Positions 46,923 through 55,336 of a DNA stretch of 64,000 nt are shown here, piece after piece (position 1 is the stretch's first letter; each line of letters starts with the position of its first letter). This stretch comes from Streptomyces sp. MRC013 (GTDB lineage Bacteria; Actinomycetota; Actinomycetes; Streptomycetales; Streptomycetaceae). The position numbers and the translations under genes are program-made. The DNA lies in assembly GCF_023614235.1 (NCBI RefSeq), contig NZ_CP094264.1, forward strand, positions 1,550,001 through 1,614,000. The letters run 5' to 3'. The notes beneath the pieces are model-generated. The model had not been told where the DNA came from, ran no database searches, and worked only from the letters and a program-made list of their open reading frames with translations.

Positions 46923-47780
46923 ATGAAACGACACGAGAGCGAACGTAGCGAGATGATTGAACATGAAAGTAAAATGGTGGACATGGACGTCTCATTATCC
47001 GTACGGAGCAGTCAGGCAGCCTCACGGCGCCGACTGGAGTTCGGGCTGCTGGGCCCGCTGGTCGCACGCTCCGGGAACGGGGTGCTCGACGTCGGACCGC
47101 CGAAGCGGCGCGTGCTGCTGATCCGGCTGCTACTGGAACGAGGGCATGCCGTGCCGCTGGAGTCGCTCTGCGACGACCTGTGGTTCAGCCGTCCGCCGCG
47201 GGGTGCCATCTCCTCGATCCACTCGCACATCAGCAGGCTGCGCGACGCGCTGGAACCCGACCGGGCGCGGGGTGGCGCGGCGAGCGTGCTGGTGCGGGAG
47301 TCGATGGGGTACGCCCTGCGGATCCCCCCGGAAGCGCAGGACGCGTTTCGTTTCGAGCGCAAGCTGGGACACGCCCGGCGCCTCCTGGGCGAGGGACGCG
47401 TCACAGCGGCCCGGCTGGAGATCGACGCGGCGCTGGCGCTGTGGCGGGGAGCGGCGCTCGCCGACGCCGTGGACCACCCCTTCGCCGCCCAGGAGATCGC
47501 CAGACTGGAGGAAGCCCTCCTGCTGGCCCGGGAGTTGCGGGTGACCATCCTGATGCACGAGGGGAATCTGGAGGAAGCCGTCCTGTCGGCCGAGGAGCTG
47601 ACGTCGCGCACCCCCTTGCGGGAGGTCAGCTGGGAGCTGTTGATGCGGGCCCTGTACATGTCGGGTCGGCCCGCCGAGGCCCTGCAGCGGTACGCCACGC
47701 TTCGCAGGCTGTTCTCGGAGGAACTCGGGATGGACCCCGGCCCCCGGCTGCAGCGGCTGCAGGCCGCGATCCTGCGGTAG
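46923..47780 (+). CDS. SARP (AfsR/SARP) family regulator with a TTA codon
   Basis: About 285 residues; candidate starts at 46923, 46953 and 46983, none with a good SD. The N-terminal OmpR-like DNA-binding domain is EFGLLGPLVARSGNGVLDVG, PPKRRVLLIRLLLERGHAVP, LCDDLWFSRPPRGAISSIHS HISRLRDALEPD. The bacterial transcriptional activation domain (BTAD) follows from DAFRFERKLGHARRLLGEGR to EELGMDPGPRLQRLQAAILR. A TTA leucine codon at 46995-46997 is in frame for every possible start. This makes translation depend on the rare bldA tRNA and so on development. Divergent from the sdp operon. Confidence 0.88.
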   Translation: MKRHESERSEMIEHESKMVDMDVSLSVRSSQAASRRRLEFGLLGPLVARSGNGVLDVGPPKRRVLLIRLLLERGHAVPLESLCDDLWFSRPPRGAISSIHSHISRLRDALEPDRARGGAASVLVRESMGYALRIPPEAQDAFRFERKLGHARRLLGEGRVTAARLEIDAALALWRGAALADAVDHPFAAQEIARLEEALLLARELRVTILMHEGNLEEAVLSAEELTSRTPLREVSWELLMRALYMSGRPAEALQRYATLRRLFSEELGMDPGPRLQRLQAAILR

Positions 47781-47874
47781 GACGACGACCAGCTCACCGT
47801 CACGTGCTTCTCCGCACCGCCCACGGCGCATGCCCGGCAGCCGAACGGGGACTGACCCGCGAGGCCGTGGGGCG

Positions 47875-47908
47875 GGGGTCCGTCCGGAAGGCCTTCCGGA
47901 CGGACCCC
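47875..47908. terminator. Bidirectional terminator between the two SARP genes
   Basis: 34-base perfect palindrome (17-base arms beginning GGGGTCCGTCCGGAAGG) between convergent stop codons at 47780 and 47913. Confidence 0.8.
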
Positions 47909-47912
47909 GGGG

Positions 47913-48674
47913 TCACAGCAGCGCCGGGTCCTGGCGGAGGATCCCGTAGAACTTGCTCTGCAGGTCGCGCCCCGGGTCGAGCCCCAGGCTGCGCGAGAGG
48001 CGCTCGACCATCTGGCTGTACGCGTCCAGGGCGTCCGCCTGGCGACCCGAGCGGTAGAGGGCGGTGATCAGTTGGGCGCAGAAGCGCTCATGGAACGGAT
48101 ACATGGCGTGCATCTGCTCCAGATCGCGAATCAGTGAGTGGTGCTGATTCAGCTTCAGCCGAATGTCGAACAATCTTTCGGAAGCGGCGATCCGGGTCTG
48201 CTGGAGCCGGCTGTAGGCCATACGGCAGATGGCCCCCTGCCCCGTGTCCACGAGCGCCGGGCCCCGCCACAGCCCGGTCGCCGTCGCGAGAAGCTCGGCG
48301 GATTTCTCCAATGCCGCGTCCCCCAGCGATTCGGCCTGCTGGACCAGTCCCTCGAAGCGGGCGGCGTCGACCTCGACCTCGGGGCCGGTCAACGCGTAGC
48401 CGGAGGGGGAGGTCTCTATGATCGCCCGCAGACCGGGCTTTCCGCTGTGCAGGGCGAGCACCCGGCGAAGCCGGGCGATGTGACCGTGCAGCGAGTTCTC
48501 CGCGTTGCGGGGCGGCTCCTCGCCCCACAATTCGTCGATCAGGTCGTTCCGGGACACCGTGCGCCCGGCAGAGAGGGCGAGGACGGCGACGATCGCCCTC
48601 AGCTTCTCTCCCGGAATCCTGATGCGCACATCGCCGTCAGACACGTCCAAGGGTCCGAGAATTCTTATTTTCAT
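47913..48674 (-). CDS. SARP family transcriptional activator
   Basis: 253 residues from the ATG at 48674. DNA-binding domain MKIRILGPLDVSDGDVRIRI, PGEKLRAIVAVLALSAGRTV, LIDELWGEEPPRNAENSLHG HIARLRRVL (residues 1-75). BTAD from VDAARFEGLVQQAESLGDAA to ERLSRSLGLDPGRDLQSKFY. SARP proteins of this size bind direct heptamer repeats near -35 boxes and switch on antibiotic clusters. It lies between the sdp locus and the biosynthetic genes and is the likely pathway activator. The first codons (aaa, ata, aga) are unusually AT-rich for this genome. Confidence 0.9.
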   Translation of the reverse strand: MKIRILGPLDVSDGDVRIRIPGEKLRAIVAVLALSAGRTVSRNDLIDELWGEEPPRNAENSLHGHIARLRRVLALHSGKPGLRAIIETSPSGYALTGPEVEVDAARFEGLVQQAESLGDAALEKSAELLATATGLWRGPALVDTGQGAICRMAYSRLQQTRIAASERLFDIRLKLNQHHSLIRDLEQMHAMYPFHERFCAQLITALYRSGRQADALDAYSQMVERLSRSLGLDPGRDLQSKFYGILRQDPALL

Positions 48675-48956
48675 CGAACATCCACTTCCAAGAGAACTAC
48701 CGGTCAATCCTGCGAATGAAGCGGCGACACCCGACAGTGGTCTGGTTCTTGTTTCTCGTTCAACGCGTGCGAGTTCTCAGTCCGTAGACCCTCCCCCGGA
48801 AGCCCCTCCTGGGACTCCCCTCGGCATCATGGACCACGTTTCTTGTCGTCGGCTTGTTGCTCCGCCCTACCGGATTACCTACTTTTTGGTAGTAACTTCG
48901 GGGGCGACGGTGGCCCGACCGGCGCCACGCGGCCTCGAACGCCCCTACGGCGCAGT
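48675..48956. promoter_or_regulatory. Promoter region of the second SARP gene, 282 bp
   Basis: AT-rich relative to its surroundings, especially 48868-48900, where CTAC-TTTTTG-GTAG forms a short dyad within GATTACCTACTTTTTGGTAG, which I take as a regulatory site. Heptamer-like repeats for SARP binding are not evident. Confidence 0.4.
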
Positions 48957-49802
48957 TCAGCGCGGTCCGGGACGGGCGCCGGCCGCACCTCGGACCGCAG
49001 TGGGGGAAGGGTCGGCCGCCGACCGGCCGACCGTGCTGATCAGCACGGGCTGGGAGAAGAGGGTGCTGGGCCGCACACCGAACATCGCGTGGAAGGCGCT
49101 GCTGAAGTGGGACGGGCTGGCGAACCCCGCTTCCACGGCCGCGGTGCTCAGGTCCGGCCAGGTCTCCAGCAGGGTGGCCACCCGCAGTACCCGGGCCCAC
49201 AGCCTGTACCTGCGAAAGGTGGTACCCGTCTCGGCGCGGAACAGCCGGAGGAAGGCGGAGACCGAGAGACCGGCCTCCACCGCCAGTTCCTTGGCAGGCA
49301 ACCGCTGCCCCCGGGGCCCGTTCAGCCGGGCGGCCGCCCGCCTCACCCGCGGATCCCGGCTTCCGTCGGTGCCGTCCGGGCCGACCAGGTCCAGCCAGTA
49401 CCGGACCTGTGCGGGCGGCACCCCGTCGCTCAACGAAGCGGCCAGCCGCACCACTTCGGCTTCGTGCTCGTGGTCCCCGGCCAGCCCGGCGTCGCCGGTC
49501 ATCATCCGGCGGCAGGCCCGCTCCCGCGTCGACGCCGGGTCGAGGTAGTAGAAGACCATCCGCGTCCCGTCGGCGACGACCCGGTGCCGTACCCGTGCGG
49601 GCACCAGGACCGTGCGGACCGCGCGCCGGGAGCCGTGCTCCAGTTCGAGCGTGAACTCCGCGTCGACGCCGACCGCCAGACAGCTCACCGCGCTGGAGTG
49701 GAAGTCCGGCTTCAACGAGGGCCCGACGTACAGAGCCTGTCCCGGCCACAGCCACAACACAGCCTGCTCAGAGCATGTTTCTGAAAGCTGCGCCGGTCGC
49801 AT
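48957..49802 (-). CDS. AraC family transcriptional regulator
   Basis: 281 residues. N-terminal cupin-like sensor (QALYVGPSLKPDFHSSAVSC, VLVPARVRHRVVADGTRM). C-terminal double HTH (~165-265): RLPAKELAVEAGLSVSAFLR LFRAETGTTFRRYRLWARVL, then LLETWPDLSTAAVEAGFASP SHFSSAFHAMFGVRPSTLF. The cupin type with 'ARVRHRV' resembles AraC regulators that respond to small ligands. Divergent from the small membrane gene at 49935. Confidence 0.9.
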   Translation of the reverse strand: MRPAQLSETCSEQAVLWLWPGQALYVGPSLKPDFHSSAVSCLAVGVDAEFTLELEHGSRRAVRTVLVPARVRHRVVADGTRMVFYYLDPASTRERACRRMMTGDAGLAGDHEHEAEVVRLAASLSDGVPPAQVRYWLDLVGPDGTDGSRDPRVRRAAARLNGPRGQRLPAKELAVEAGLSVSAFLRLFRAETGTTFRRYRLWARVLRVATLLETWPDLSTAAVEAGFASPSHFSSAFHAMFGVRPSTLFSQPVLISTVGRSAADPSPTAVRGAAGARPGPR

Positions 49803-49934
49803 GCGGGCATGCTAGCCCTGTTCCGCTGGTTTCGCCGGGCGCCGTTCCCACGCACGTCACCGGAGCAGTTCCGCACCAGCCGCCCCGGCCACGCCGGTTT
49901 CCTTCCCTCCCCCGCGAACGGACAAGACGACATC

Positions 49935-50324
49935 ATGTGGATCGACCGCCTCATCACCGCCCTGCTCTTCATCGTCGGCGCGGTGAACCTGCTGCCCGCC
50001 GTGGTCGCGGTGGCCCCGTCCCGGATCTCCACGGCGTACGGGATCTCGATCGACGGAGCCCACTCCGCCGACCTGACCGTGCTGCTGCGGCACCGGGCGG
50101 TGCTGTTGGGGCTGGTCGGGATCGGTCTGCTGTGCGCGGCGTTCATCCCCTCGCTGCGAGTGGCCGCCATGGTCGCGGGGGCGGTCAGCATGGGCACGTT
50201 CCTGCTCTTCGCCCACGCCGCCCCGGCACTCAACGGCGCCACCATGCGGGTGGCCCGCATCGACATCGCGGCGATCGCGCTGCTCGCCGTGGCGGCCGCG
50301 CTGGTGTGGCGCAAAAACGCCTGA
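49935..50324 (+). CDS. Small four-helix membrane protein
   Basis: 129 residues from the ATG at 49935 (WIDRLITALLFIVGAVNLLP AVVAV). Four membrane helices; a conserved-looking loop SRISTAYGISIDGAHSADLT VLLRHRAVLLGLVGIGLLCA; end ALLAVAAALVWRKNA. Databases often mislabel such proteins as phosphopantetheine adenylyltransferase; nothing here supports that. It might serve the neighbouring cluster, but it is transcribed away from it with the terminator at 50327. Confidence 0.75.
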   Translation: MWIDRLITALLFIVGAVNLLPAVVAVAPSRISTAYGISIDGAHSADLTVLLRHRAVLLGLVGIGLLCAAFIPSLRVAAMVAGAVSMGTFLLFAHAAPALNGATMRVARIDIAAIALLAVAAALVWRKNA

Positions 50325-50326
50325 AC

Positions 50327-50382
50327 GGCCGAGGAGGCCGGGAGGGCCGGGGAAGCACCCGGCCCTCCCGGCCTCCTCGGCC
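50327..50382. terminator. 25-bp-stem bidirectional terminator
   Basis: Perfect 25-base arms (50327-50351 and 50358-50382) around GAAGCA. It ends the plus-strand membrane gene and, on the minus strand, the biosynthetic operon. Confidence 0.85.
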
Positions 50383-50420
50383 GCCCGCCGCCTCCTCGGG
50401 CACGCGGCGCGCGGGCCCGG

Positions 50421-51754
50421 TCACGCCGCGCGCCGGGCGCCCCGTTCCATCAGGCCGAGCGCGGCGCTCAGCAGCGGCCGGACGGGACCGGGCAACGGCA
50501 ACCGGGGGCCCGGGACCGGTGCCAGGGCAGCCGGTCACCGATGTCACCGGTCAGCGCCCCGGCCACATGGGCACCGTGCGCCACGGACATGGCCAGGCCG
50601 TGACCGCAGCAGCCCCCCACGTACCAGACGTCCGGACGGCCGGCGAGCGGACCGACGACCGGCAGACCGTCGGTGGTCATCCCGATCTGCCCGGCCCAGC
50701 GGTGGGTCACCTCGACCTCGGCGAGGGCCGGGTGCAGTCCGCGCAGCCGCTCCTCCAGCCCCCGCCACACCGCCGCCGAGCCCGAATCGTCGGCCACCGG
50801 CACGAGCAGTGGCCTGCCTCCGCCCAGCACCAGCCGCCCGTCGTGGGCGAGCCGGAAGTACGGCGCCATGGGATGGGCGTCGATCAGCGCACAGCCGGTC
50901 CGGCCGCCCAGCGCCCGCCGTGCCTCGGCGGGCAGCGGCGCGGTCGCGACGGCGTGCACCAGCAGCGGCAGCACCGTGCCCACCGGCAGTCCCAGTGCGC
51001 CCGCCGCCGCGTTGACGGCCAGCACCGCCTTGCGGGTGCGCACCATCCCCCCGGCGAAGACCAGACGGGTCTCGTCGGCGGACGCTCCGGGCCTGAGCGC
51101 CAGCAGCGGGCTGTTACCGAGGAAGCGGACGCCCTTGGCGGCGCAGGCGCGGGCCAGGGCGCCGGTGAGGGCCGCCGGGTCGAGGGCGGCCGCGCGGTAC
51201 AGCAGGCCGGCGTGGTACGGCACGTCCACCCGGTCGCGCAGGTCCGCGGCGGAGAGGACCGGTACGTCCAGGCCGAGCTCCCGGTACGCCACCGCCTGCC
51301 GGGAGAGTGCCGTCAGTCCGTCGGCGGTGCGGGTGGCCACCACCTGCTCGCCGGTTCGGCAGGACGCCGCCACGCCGAGCCGGGCGCACACTTCGACGAC
51401 CTGCTCCACCGCCTCGACGCTGGCCGTGTGCATACGGCGGGCGGTGTCCGGGCCGAAGCGTCGCACGGCCTGGTCGACGGGCGGGCCGACGCGGGGGCCG
51501 AGCAGCCCCGTACCGCGCCCGCTGGCGCCCGCGGCCGGGCCCTCGGCGTCGACCACCAGGATGTCCAGGGACGGGTCGCGTTCGGCGAGGTGGTAGGCGG
51601 TGGAGAGTCCGGCGAGACCGGCGCCCACCACCGTCACCTCCGCCTCCAGCACCCCGCGCACCCGGGGCGGCGGTGCCGGTTCGCCGCCGGAAGGCTGCGT
51701 CGGGGTGGGGCCGGGGCCCCTCCAGCAGGGTCGGCCGGCCGGAGGTCTCGTCAC
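50421..51754 (-). CDS. FAD-dependent oxidoreductase (DadA/glycine-oxidase type), C-terminus probably frameshifted
   Basis: About 440 residues. Rossmann FAD motif VTVVGAGLAGLSTAYHLAER after a Pro-rich leader. Conserved GASGRGTGLLGPRVGPPVDQ, substrate-cap region with CRTGEQVVATRTADG, and C-terminal FAD loop WAGQIGMTTDGLPVVGP then VGGCCGHGLAMSVAHG. As sequenced it stops at 50468 after RAPGCRCPVPSGRC. One extra base in the five-G run 50504-50508 gives RLPLPGPVRPLLSAALGLME RGARRAA and a stop at 50421, a far better ending. It oxidises amine or amino-acid C-N bonds in related enzymes. Its ATG overlaps the flavin-reductase stop (four bases). Confidence 0.85.
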
Positions 51755-52347
51755 GCTTCCTCCAGGGGCGGTCGGTCGTCGGTCACGGCGGAGGGCGGGA
51801 CGCCTTCGTCGGCGAGGGCGTGGAAGGACCTGCCGTGCCAGAGCAGGGGGCGGCCGGCCGCCGTGCGCACCGCCGCGATCCGGCCCACCACCAGACAGTG
51901 GTCGCCGTAGCGGCGTATGTCCTCCGTCAGGCAGACGGACCAGCCGAGGGTGTCCTCCAGCACGGGCACCGCGAGCACCCGGCGATGGTCCACGTCCGCG
52001 AACCGCTCGGCGGAGCCGATCCGGGGGTCCGCGAAGAGCTTCGCGCGCGCCCGCTGCGACTGTGGCAGCAGGTTGACGGCGAACCGTCCCCGTTCCCCGA
52101 TCACGGAGAGGGTCCGCGAGCCGGTACCCATGCAGGCGAGGAGGAGGGGCGGGTCGGCGGAGAGCGAGGTGACCGCCGAAACGGTGCTGCCCGCCGGGCC
52201 GTCCGGGCCCTGCGCGGTCACCACTGTCACGCCGGACGCCAGCCTGGCGTAGAAGTCCAGGCAGGCCTCCTCCCCGACGTGCGGTGCGGTGAACGGGGCG
52301 GACCCGTCCCGATCGCCGCAGGGTGCTCCGATGGTGACCTGGCGCAT
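51751..52347 (-). CDS. Flavin reductase family protein (two-component monooxygenase partner)
   Basis: 198 residues from the ATG at 52347 (SD AAAGGAG). Flavin_reduct domain: FYARLASGVTVVTAQGPDGP AGSTVSAVTSLSADPPLLLA, FAVNLLPQSQRARAKLFADP, VLEDTLGWSVCLTEDIRRYG DHCLVVGRI. These FMN/FAD:NAD(P)H reductases supply reduced flavin to a separate monooxygenase, yet no matching monooxygenase is visible in the window. It may lie beyond the right edge, or the reductase may serve another role. Coupled to the FAD oxidoreductase downstream. Confidence 0.92.
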   Translation of the reverse strand: MRQVTIGAPCGDRDGSAPFTAPHVGEEACLDFYARLASGVTVVTAQGPDGPAGSTVSAVTSLSADPPLLLACMGTGSRTLSVIGERGRFAVNLLPQSQRARAKLFADPRIGSAERFADVDHRRVLAVPVLEDTLGWSVCLTEDIRRYGDHCLVVGRIAAVRTAAGRPLLWHGRSFHALADEGVPPSAVTDDRPPLEEA

Positions 52348-52438
52348 CACCGGGCTCCTTTCTGGAGTGCGTTGGAGAGCTGCCGGTTCCGGGGCGGAGG
52401 CGGGCCGTTCAGGGCGGTCCGGCCCCCGGCCGGTGGGC

Positions 52439-52930
52439 TCACCGCCCCGCCTCGAGCGCGTCGCGCAGGGCGACGAGGGTGGCGCGGGCGGTGGTCCGGT
52501 TGCGCGCGGACCGCCGTACCACTCCGGTGAGCAGCGGGGCGACACCCGTGATCAGCCGGCCGTGCAGCCCTCGCCGCCGGTCGTACCACTCCTCCGTCAC
52601 CTGGCAGCCGCCCGGCACCGCCGTGAAGCGGTAGGTCCAGCGGGAGAGCGGGACGCCGAAGAAGCTGACGTCGAAGGCGAACACCTCGCCGGGAACGGTT
52701 TCCAGCACCCGGCAGAGGGTCACCCAGGGCAGCCAGGAGGCGCGGTTGCGGCCGAGGAAACGGGCTCCCCGCCCCAGCCGGCCGCCGCGTCCGAGGAGCC
52801 ACGCGCCTCGGCACTCCGGGCTCCACTCGCCCATGCGCCGCACGTCGCTGACGGCGGCCCAGGCCGTCCGGGGCGATGCTCTGACGGTCACCCTCTCGGC
52901 CACTTCCGGTGCGGTCGTCACGTCGCTCAC
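52439..52930 (-). CDS. SRPBCC family protein, paralogue 1
   Basis: 163 residues, START/Bet v1-like fold with a hydrophobic pocket. Opening strand VAERVTVRASPRTAWAAVSD, then VRRMGEWSPECRGAW, the loop GARFLGRNRASWLPWVTL, FAFDVSFFGVPLSRWTYRFT, VTEEWYDRRRG and a long C-terminal helix. The 'WSPEC' and 'GARF.G.NR' blocks recur in the gene at 59859. Such proteins act as polyketide cyclases/aromatases or lipid-like ligand binders. The role here is probably to hold or cyclise an intermediate. Confidence 0.88.
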   Translation of the reverse strand: MSDVTTAPEVAERVTVRASPRTAWAAVSDVRRMGEWSPECRGAWLLGRGGRLGRGARFLGRNRASWLPWVTLCRVLETVPGEVFAFDVSFFGVPLSRWTYRFTAVPGGCQVTEEWYDRRRGLHGRLITGVAPLLTGVVRRSARNRTTARATLVALRDALEAGR

Positions 52931-52957
52931 CGTGTCACCTTCCGAAGTCGCGGACGC

Positions 52958-55336
52958 TCACCGACGGCCCGGGGCCGGAGTCCTCCGGCCGGGCATCCAC
53001 CAGTTCCAGCGGTTCATCAGCCGCATGGAGGCCGGCACCACGAGCAACCGGATCACAGTGGCGTCGAGGGCGATCGCCACCGCCATGCCGATCCCGATCT
53101 GCTGAATGGGCAGGATGCCCGCGAACGCGAACGCCGTGAAGACCGCCACCATCAGCACCGCGGCGCCCGAGATCAGCGGCGCGGTGGCGGCCATGCCGCG
53201 GGCCACGCTGTCGGTTTCGTCCCCGGTGGCGAGGTACTCCTCCCGGACCCGGCTGAGCAGGAACACCTCGTAGTCGGTGCTCAGGCTGAACAGCAGGGTC
53301 ACCAGCAGCACCGGGACGAAGTTGGTGAGGTTGTCGCTTCTGTCGAAGCCGAGCAGTCCGCTGCCCCAGCCGTCCTGGAAGACCAGCACCAGCACGCCGT
53401 AGGTGGCGGCCATCGAGACCAGGTTCATGAGGATCGCCGACAGGGGCAGGAACACCGACCGGAAGGTGAGGAGCAACAGCAGGTAGATGACGGCGAGCAT
53501 GGTGCCGACGACCGGCAGCATGCTGTCCGAGATCACCTCGTTGGCGTCGACGCCCTCGGCGGTCTCACCACCGGCGTACACGCGCCAGCCGTCCGCCGCC
53601 GCCAGTGGGGCGGAGGCGGTACGCACCGACTCCAGCAGGTCGCGCACGGATGTGGAGGAGGCGGTGTCGCCGCCGACCACCTCGACGACCAGGGTGCGTC
53701 CGTCGGCCGAGACGAAGTGGCGTACGGCACCGCGCAGATCGGCCGGCAGGGCGGCCGCCGTCCGGGGGGCCAGGGCGGCGAACGGGCGGGTGCCGTCCAC
53801 CCGGCGCAGCGGGTCGACGACGGAGTCGACCCGCACCGCGCCGGGCAGCTCGGCCAGTTCGTCGTGGAGTCGGAGCAGCCGGGCGGAGTCGTCCGCCGAG
53901 CGTTGCCACAGGGGGGCGTCGGACTCCACGACGACCTGGATCGGTGCCGCGCTGCCCTCGCCGAACTGCTCCTTGGCGGTGTCGTACCCCTCGCGCACGG
54001 CGGCCCCGGTGGGCACCACCCGGGCGTCCGGGGTGAAGGTCTCCAGCCTCAGCGACGGCACCGCGAGCGCACCCATCGCGACGAGGCTGATCAGCAGGAA
54101 GGCGACGGGGCGGCGCATCACCGCCCGGCTGACGCCCACCCACCGGCTCCCGCGGGCGGGCTTCCCCGCGGCGGCGCGGCGGCCGATCGCGCCCCATTCG
54201 ATCCGGGGACCGAGCAGGTGGAGCAGGACGGGCAGCAGCAGCACGCTGGTGAGGATGGAGAACGCCACCACGACGACGGCGCCGAGCGCCATGGACCAGA
54301 TGACGTTGAGGTCGACCAGGAAGAGGGTCGACATGGCGGCGACGATGGTGACGCCGGAGGCCACCACCGTCTCCCCGGAGGTCCGCAGGGTGCGGGCGAC
54401 GGCGCGCTCCACGGCGTCGGCGGACGGATCCGGCCCCTCGGCCCGCAGCTCGTCCTTGAACCGCATGATGACGAAGAGGGAGTAGTCGACGCCCACGCCG
54501 AGGCCCAGCATGGTGGCGGCGTTCTGGACGAAGACGGAGAGCTCGGTGTGGCGGGCCAGGACCGCGAGCAGCCCGAGGGTGAAGGCGACCGAGGTGACGC
54601 CGACGAGCAGCGAGGCGAGGGCGGCGGCGACACTGCGGAAGAGCAGCAGGAGCACCAGGGCGATCAGCGGCAGGGTGATCAGCTCGGCGCGGAGCAGACC
54701 GCGTTCGCTGAGGTGGTTGACCTCGCCCCAGAGCGCCGCCTGGCTGACCAGCGAGACCCGTAGCCCCTGGCGTTCGTAGGCGTCGCTCAGTCCCTCCTGG
54801 ATGCCCGGCAGTACGCGGCGGGCGGTGCCGTCGTCGAGCCCGGAGCCGAGCCGCACGAGTGCCGTGCGCCCGTCCTCGCCGGTGAAGGCGCCGCGGGCCC
54901 GGTCGCCGGTGAGCGTGGTGTAGCCGTAGGAGCCGGTGACCCGCAGTCCGGGGTCGCGGGTGACCCGGTCGACGACGCCCCGGACCCGTTCGTCGAACGC
55001 GGGGTCGGCCCGGTCGTACCGGGTGTCCCTGACGACGAGGGTGAGGGAGGTGGCGCCGCGCCCCTCGAACCCGCGGGTGACCCGCTGGGCGGCCGTCGCG
55101 GAGTCCGAGCCCGTGACGTACCAGCCGCCGCCGCTCAACGCGTCGGCGAGTTGGGTGGCCCCGTACCCCGCCACCAGGAGCAGCACGATCCAGAGCGTGG
55201 CCAGCGGTCTGCGGCGGCGGCGGGTCAGGCGGGCGGTTCCCCCGGCCAGCCTGTCCACGTACCCGCGGTCGCCCGGTCCGCTGCGCGGACCGCCTCCGGA
55301 GGGCGGGGCCGCGGTCCGGGTCGTCTGTTCCGTCAT
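52958..55336 (-). CDS. MMPL/RND family transporter
   Basis: 792 residues with the two-fold MMPL architecture: an N-terminal helix after RRRRRPLATLWIVLLLVAGY, a large extracytoplasmic domain, helices containing GLGVGVDYSLFVIMRFKDEL and GAVVVVAFSILTSVLLLPVL, then the second half with NFVPVLLVTLLFSLSTDYEV FLLSRVREEYL. Duplicated 'DYs/eVFl..R' proton-relay motifs are intact. Likely exports the cluster's lipophilic product or provides self-resistance. The start overlaps the lipocalin-like gene's stop by four bases (ATGA). Confidence 0.94.
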   Translation of the reverse strand: MTEQTTRTAAPPSGGGPRSGPGDRGYVDRLAGGTARLTRRRRRPLATLWIVLLLVAGYGATQLADALSGGGWYVTGSDSATAAQRVTRGFEGRGATSLTLVVRDTRYDRADPAFDERVRGVVDRVTRDPGLRVTGSYGYTTLTGDRARGAFTGEDGRTALVRLGSGLDDGTARRVLPGIQEGLSDAYERQGLRVSLVSQAALWGEVNHLSERGLLRAELITLPLIALVLLLLFRSVAAALASLLVGVTSVAFTLGLLAVLARHTELSVFVQNAATMLGLGVGVDYSLFVIMRFKDELRAEGPDPSADAVERAVARTLRTSGETVVASGVTIVAAMSTLFLVDLNVIWSMALGAVVVVAFSILTSVLLLPVLLHLLGPRIEWGAIGRRAAAGKPARGSRWVGVSRAVMRRPVAFLLISLVAMGALAVPSLRLETFTPDARVVPTGAAVREGYDTAKEQFGEGSAAPIQVVVESDAPLWQRSADDSARLLRLHDELAELPGAVRVDSVVDPLRRVDGTRPFAALAPRTAAALPADLRGAVRHFVSADGRTLVVEVVGGDTASSTSVRDLLESVRTASAPLAAADGWRVYAGGETAEGVDANEVISDSMLPVVGTMLAVIYLLLLLTFRSVFLPLSAILMNLVSMAATYGVLVLVFQDGWGSGLLGFDRSDNLTNFVPVLLVTLLFSLSTDYEVFLLSRVREEYLATGDETDSVARGMAATAPLISGAAVLMVAVFTAFAFAGILPIQQIGIGMAVAIALDATVIRLLVVPASMRLMNRWNWWMPGRRTPAPGRR

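Noticed and set aside
49935..50324. SdpI-like immunity role for the small membrane protein
   Set aside because: Four helices fit only loosely; it lacks the SdpI features I know and sits 3.7 kb away, transcribed separately.
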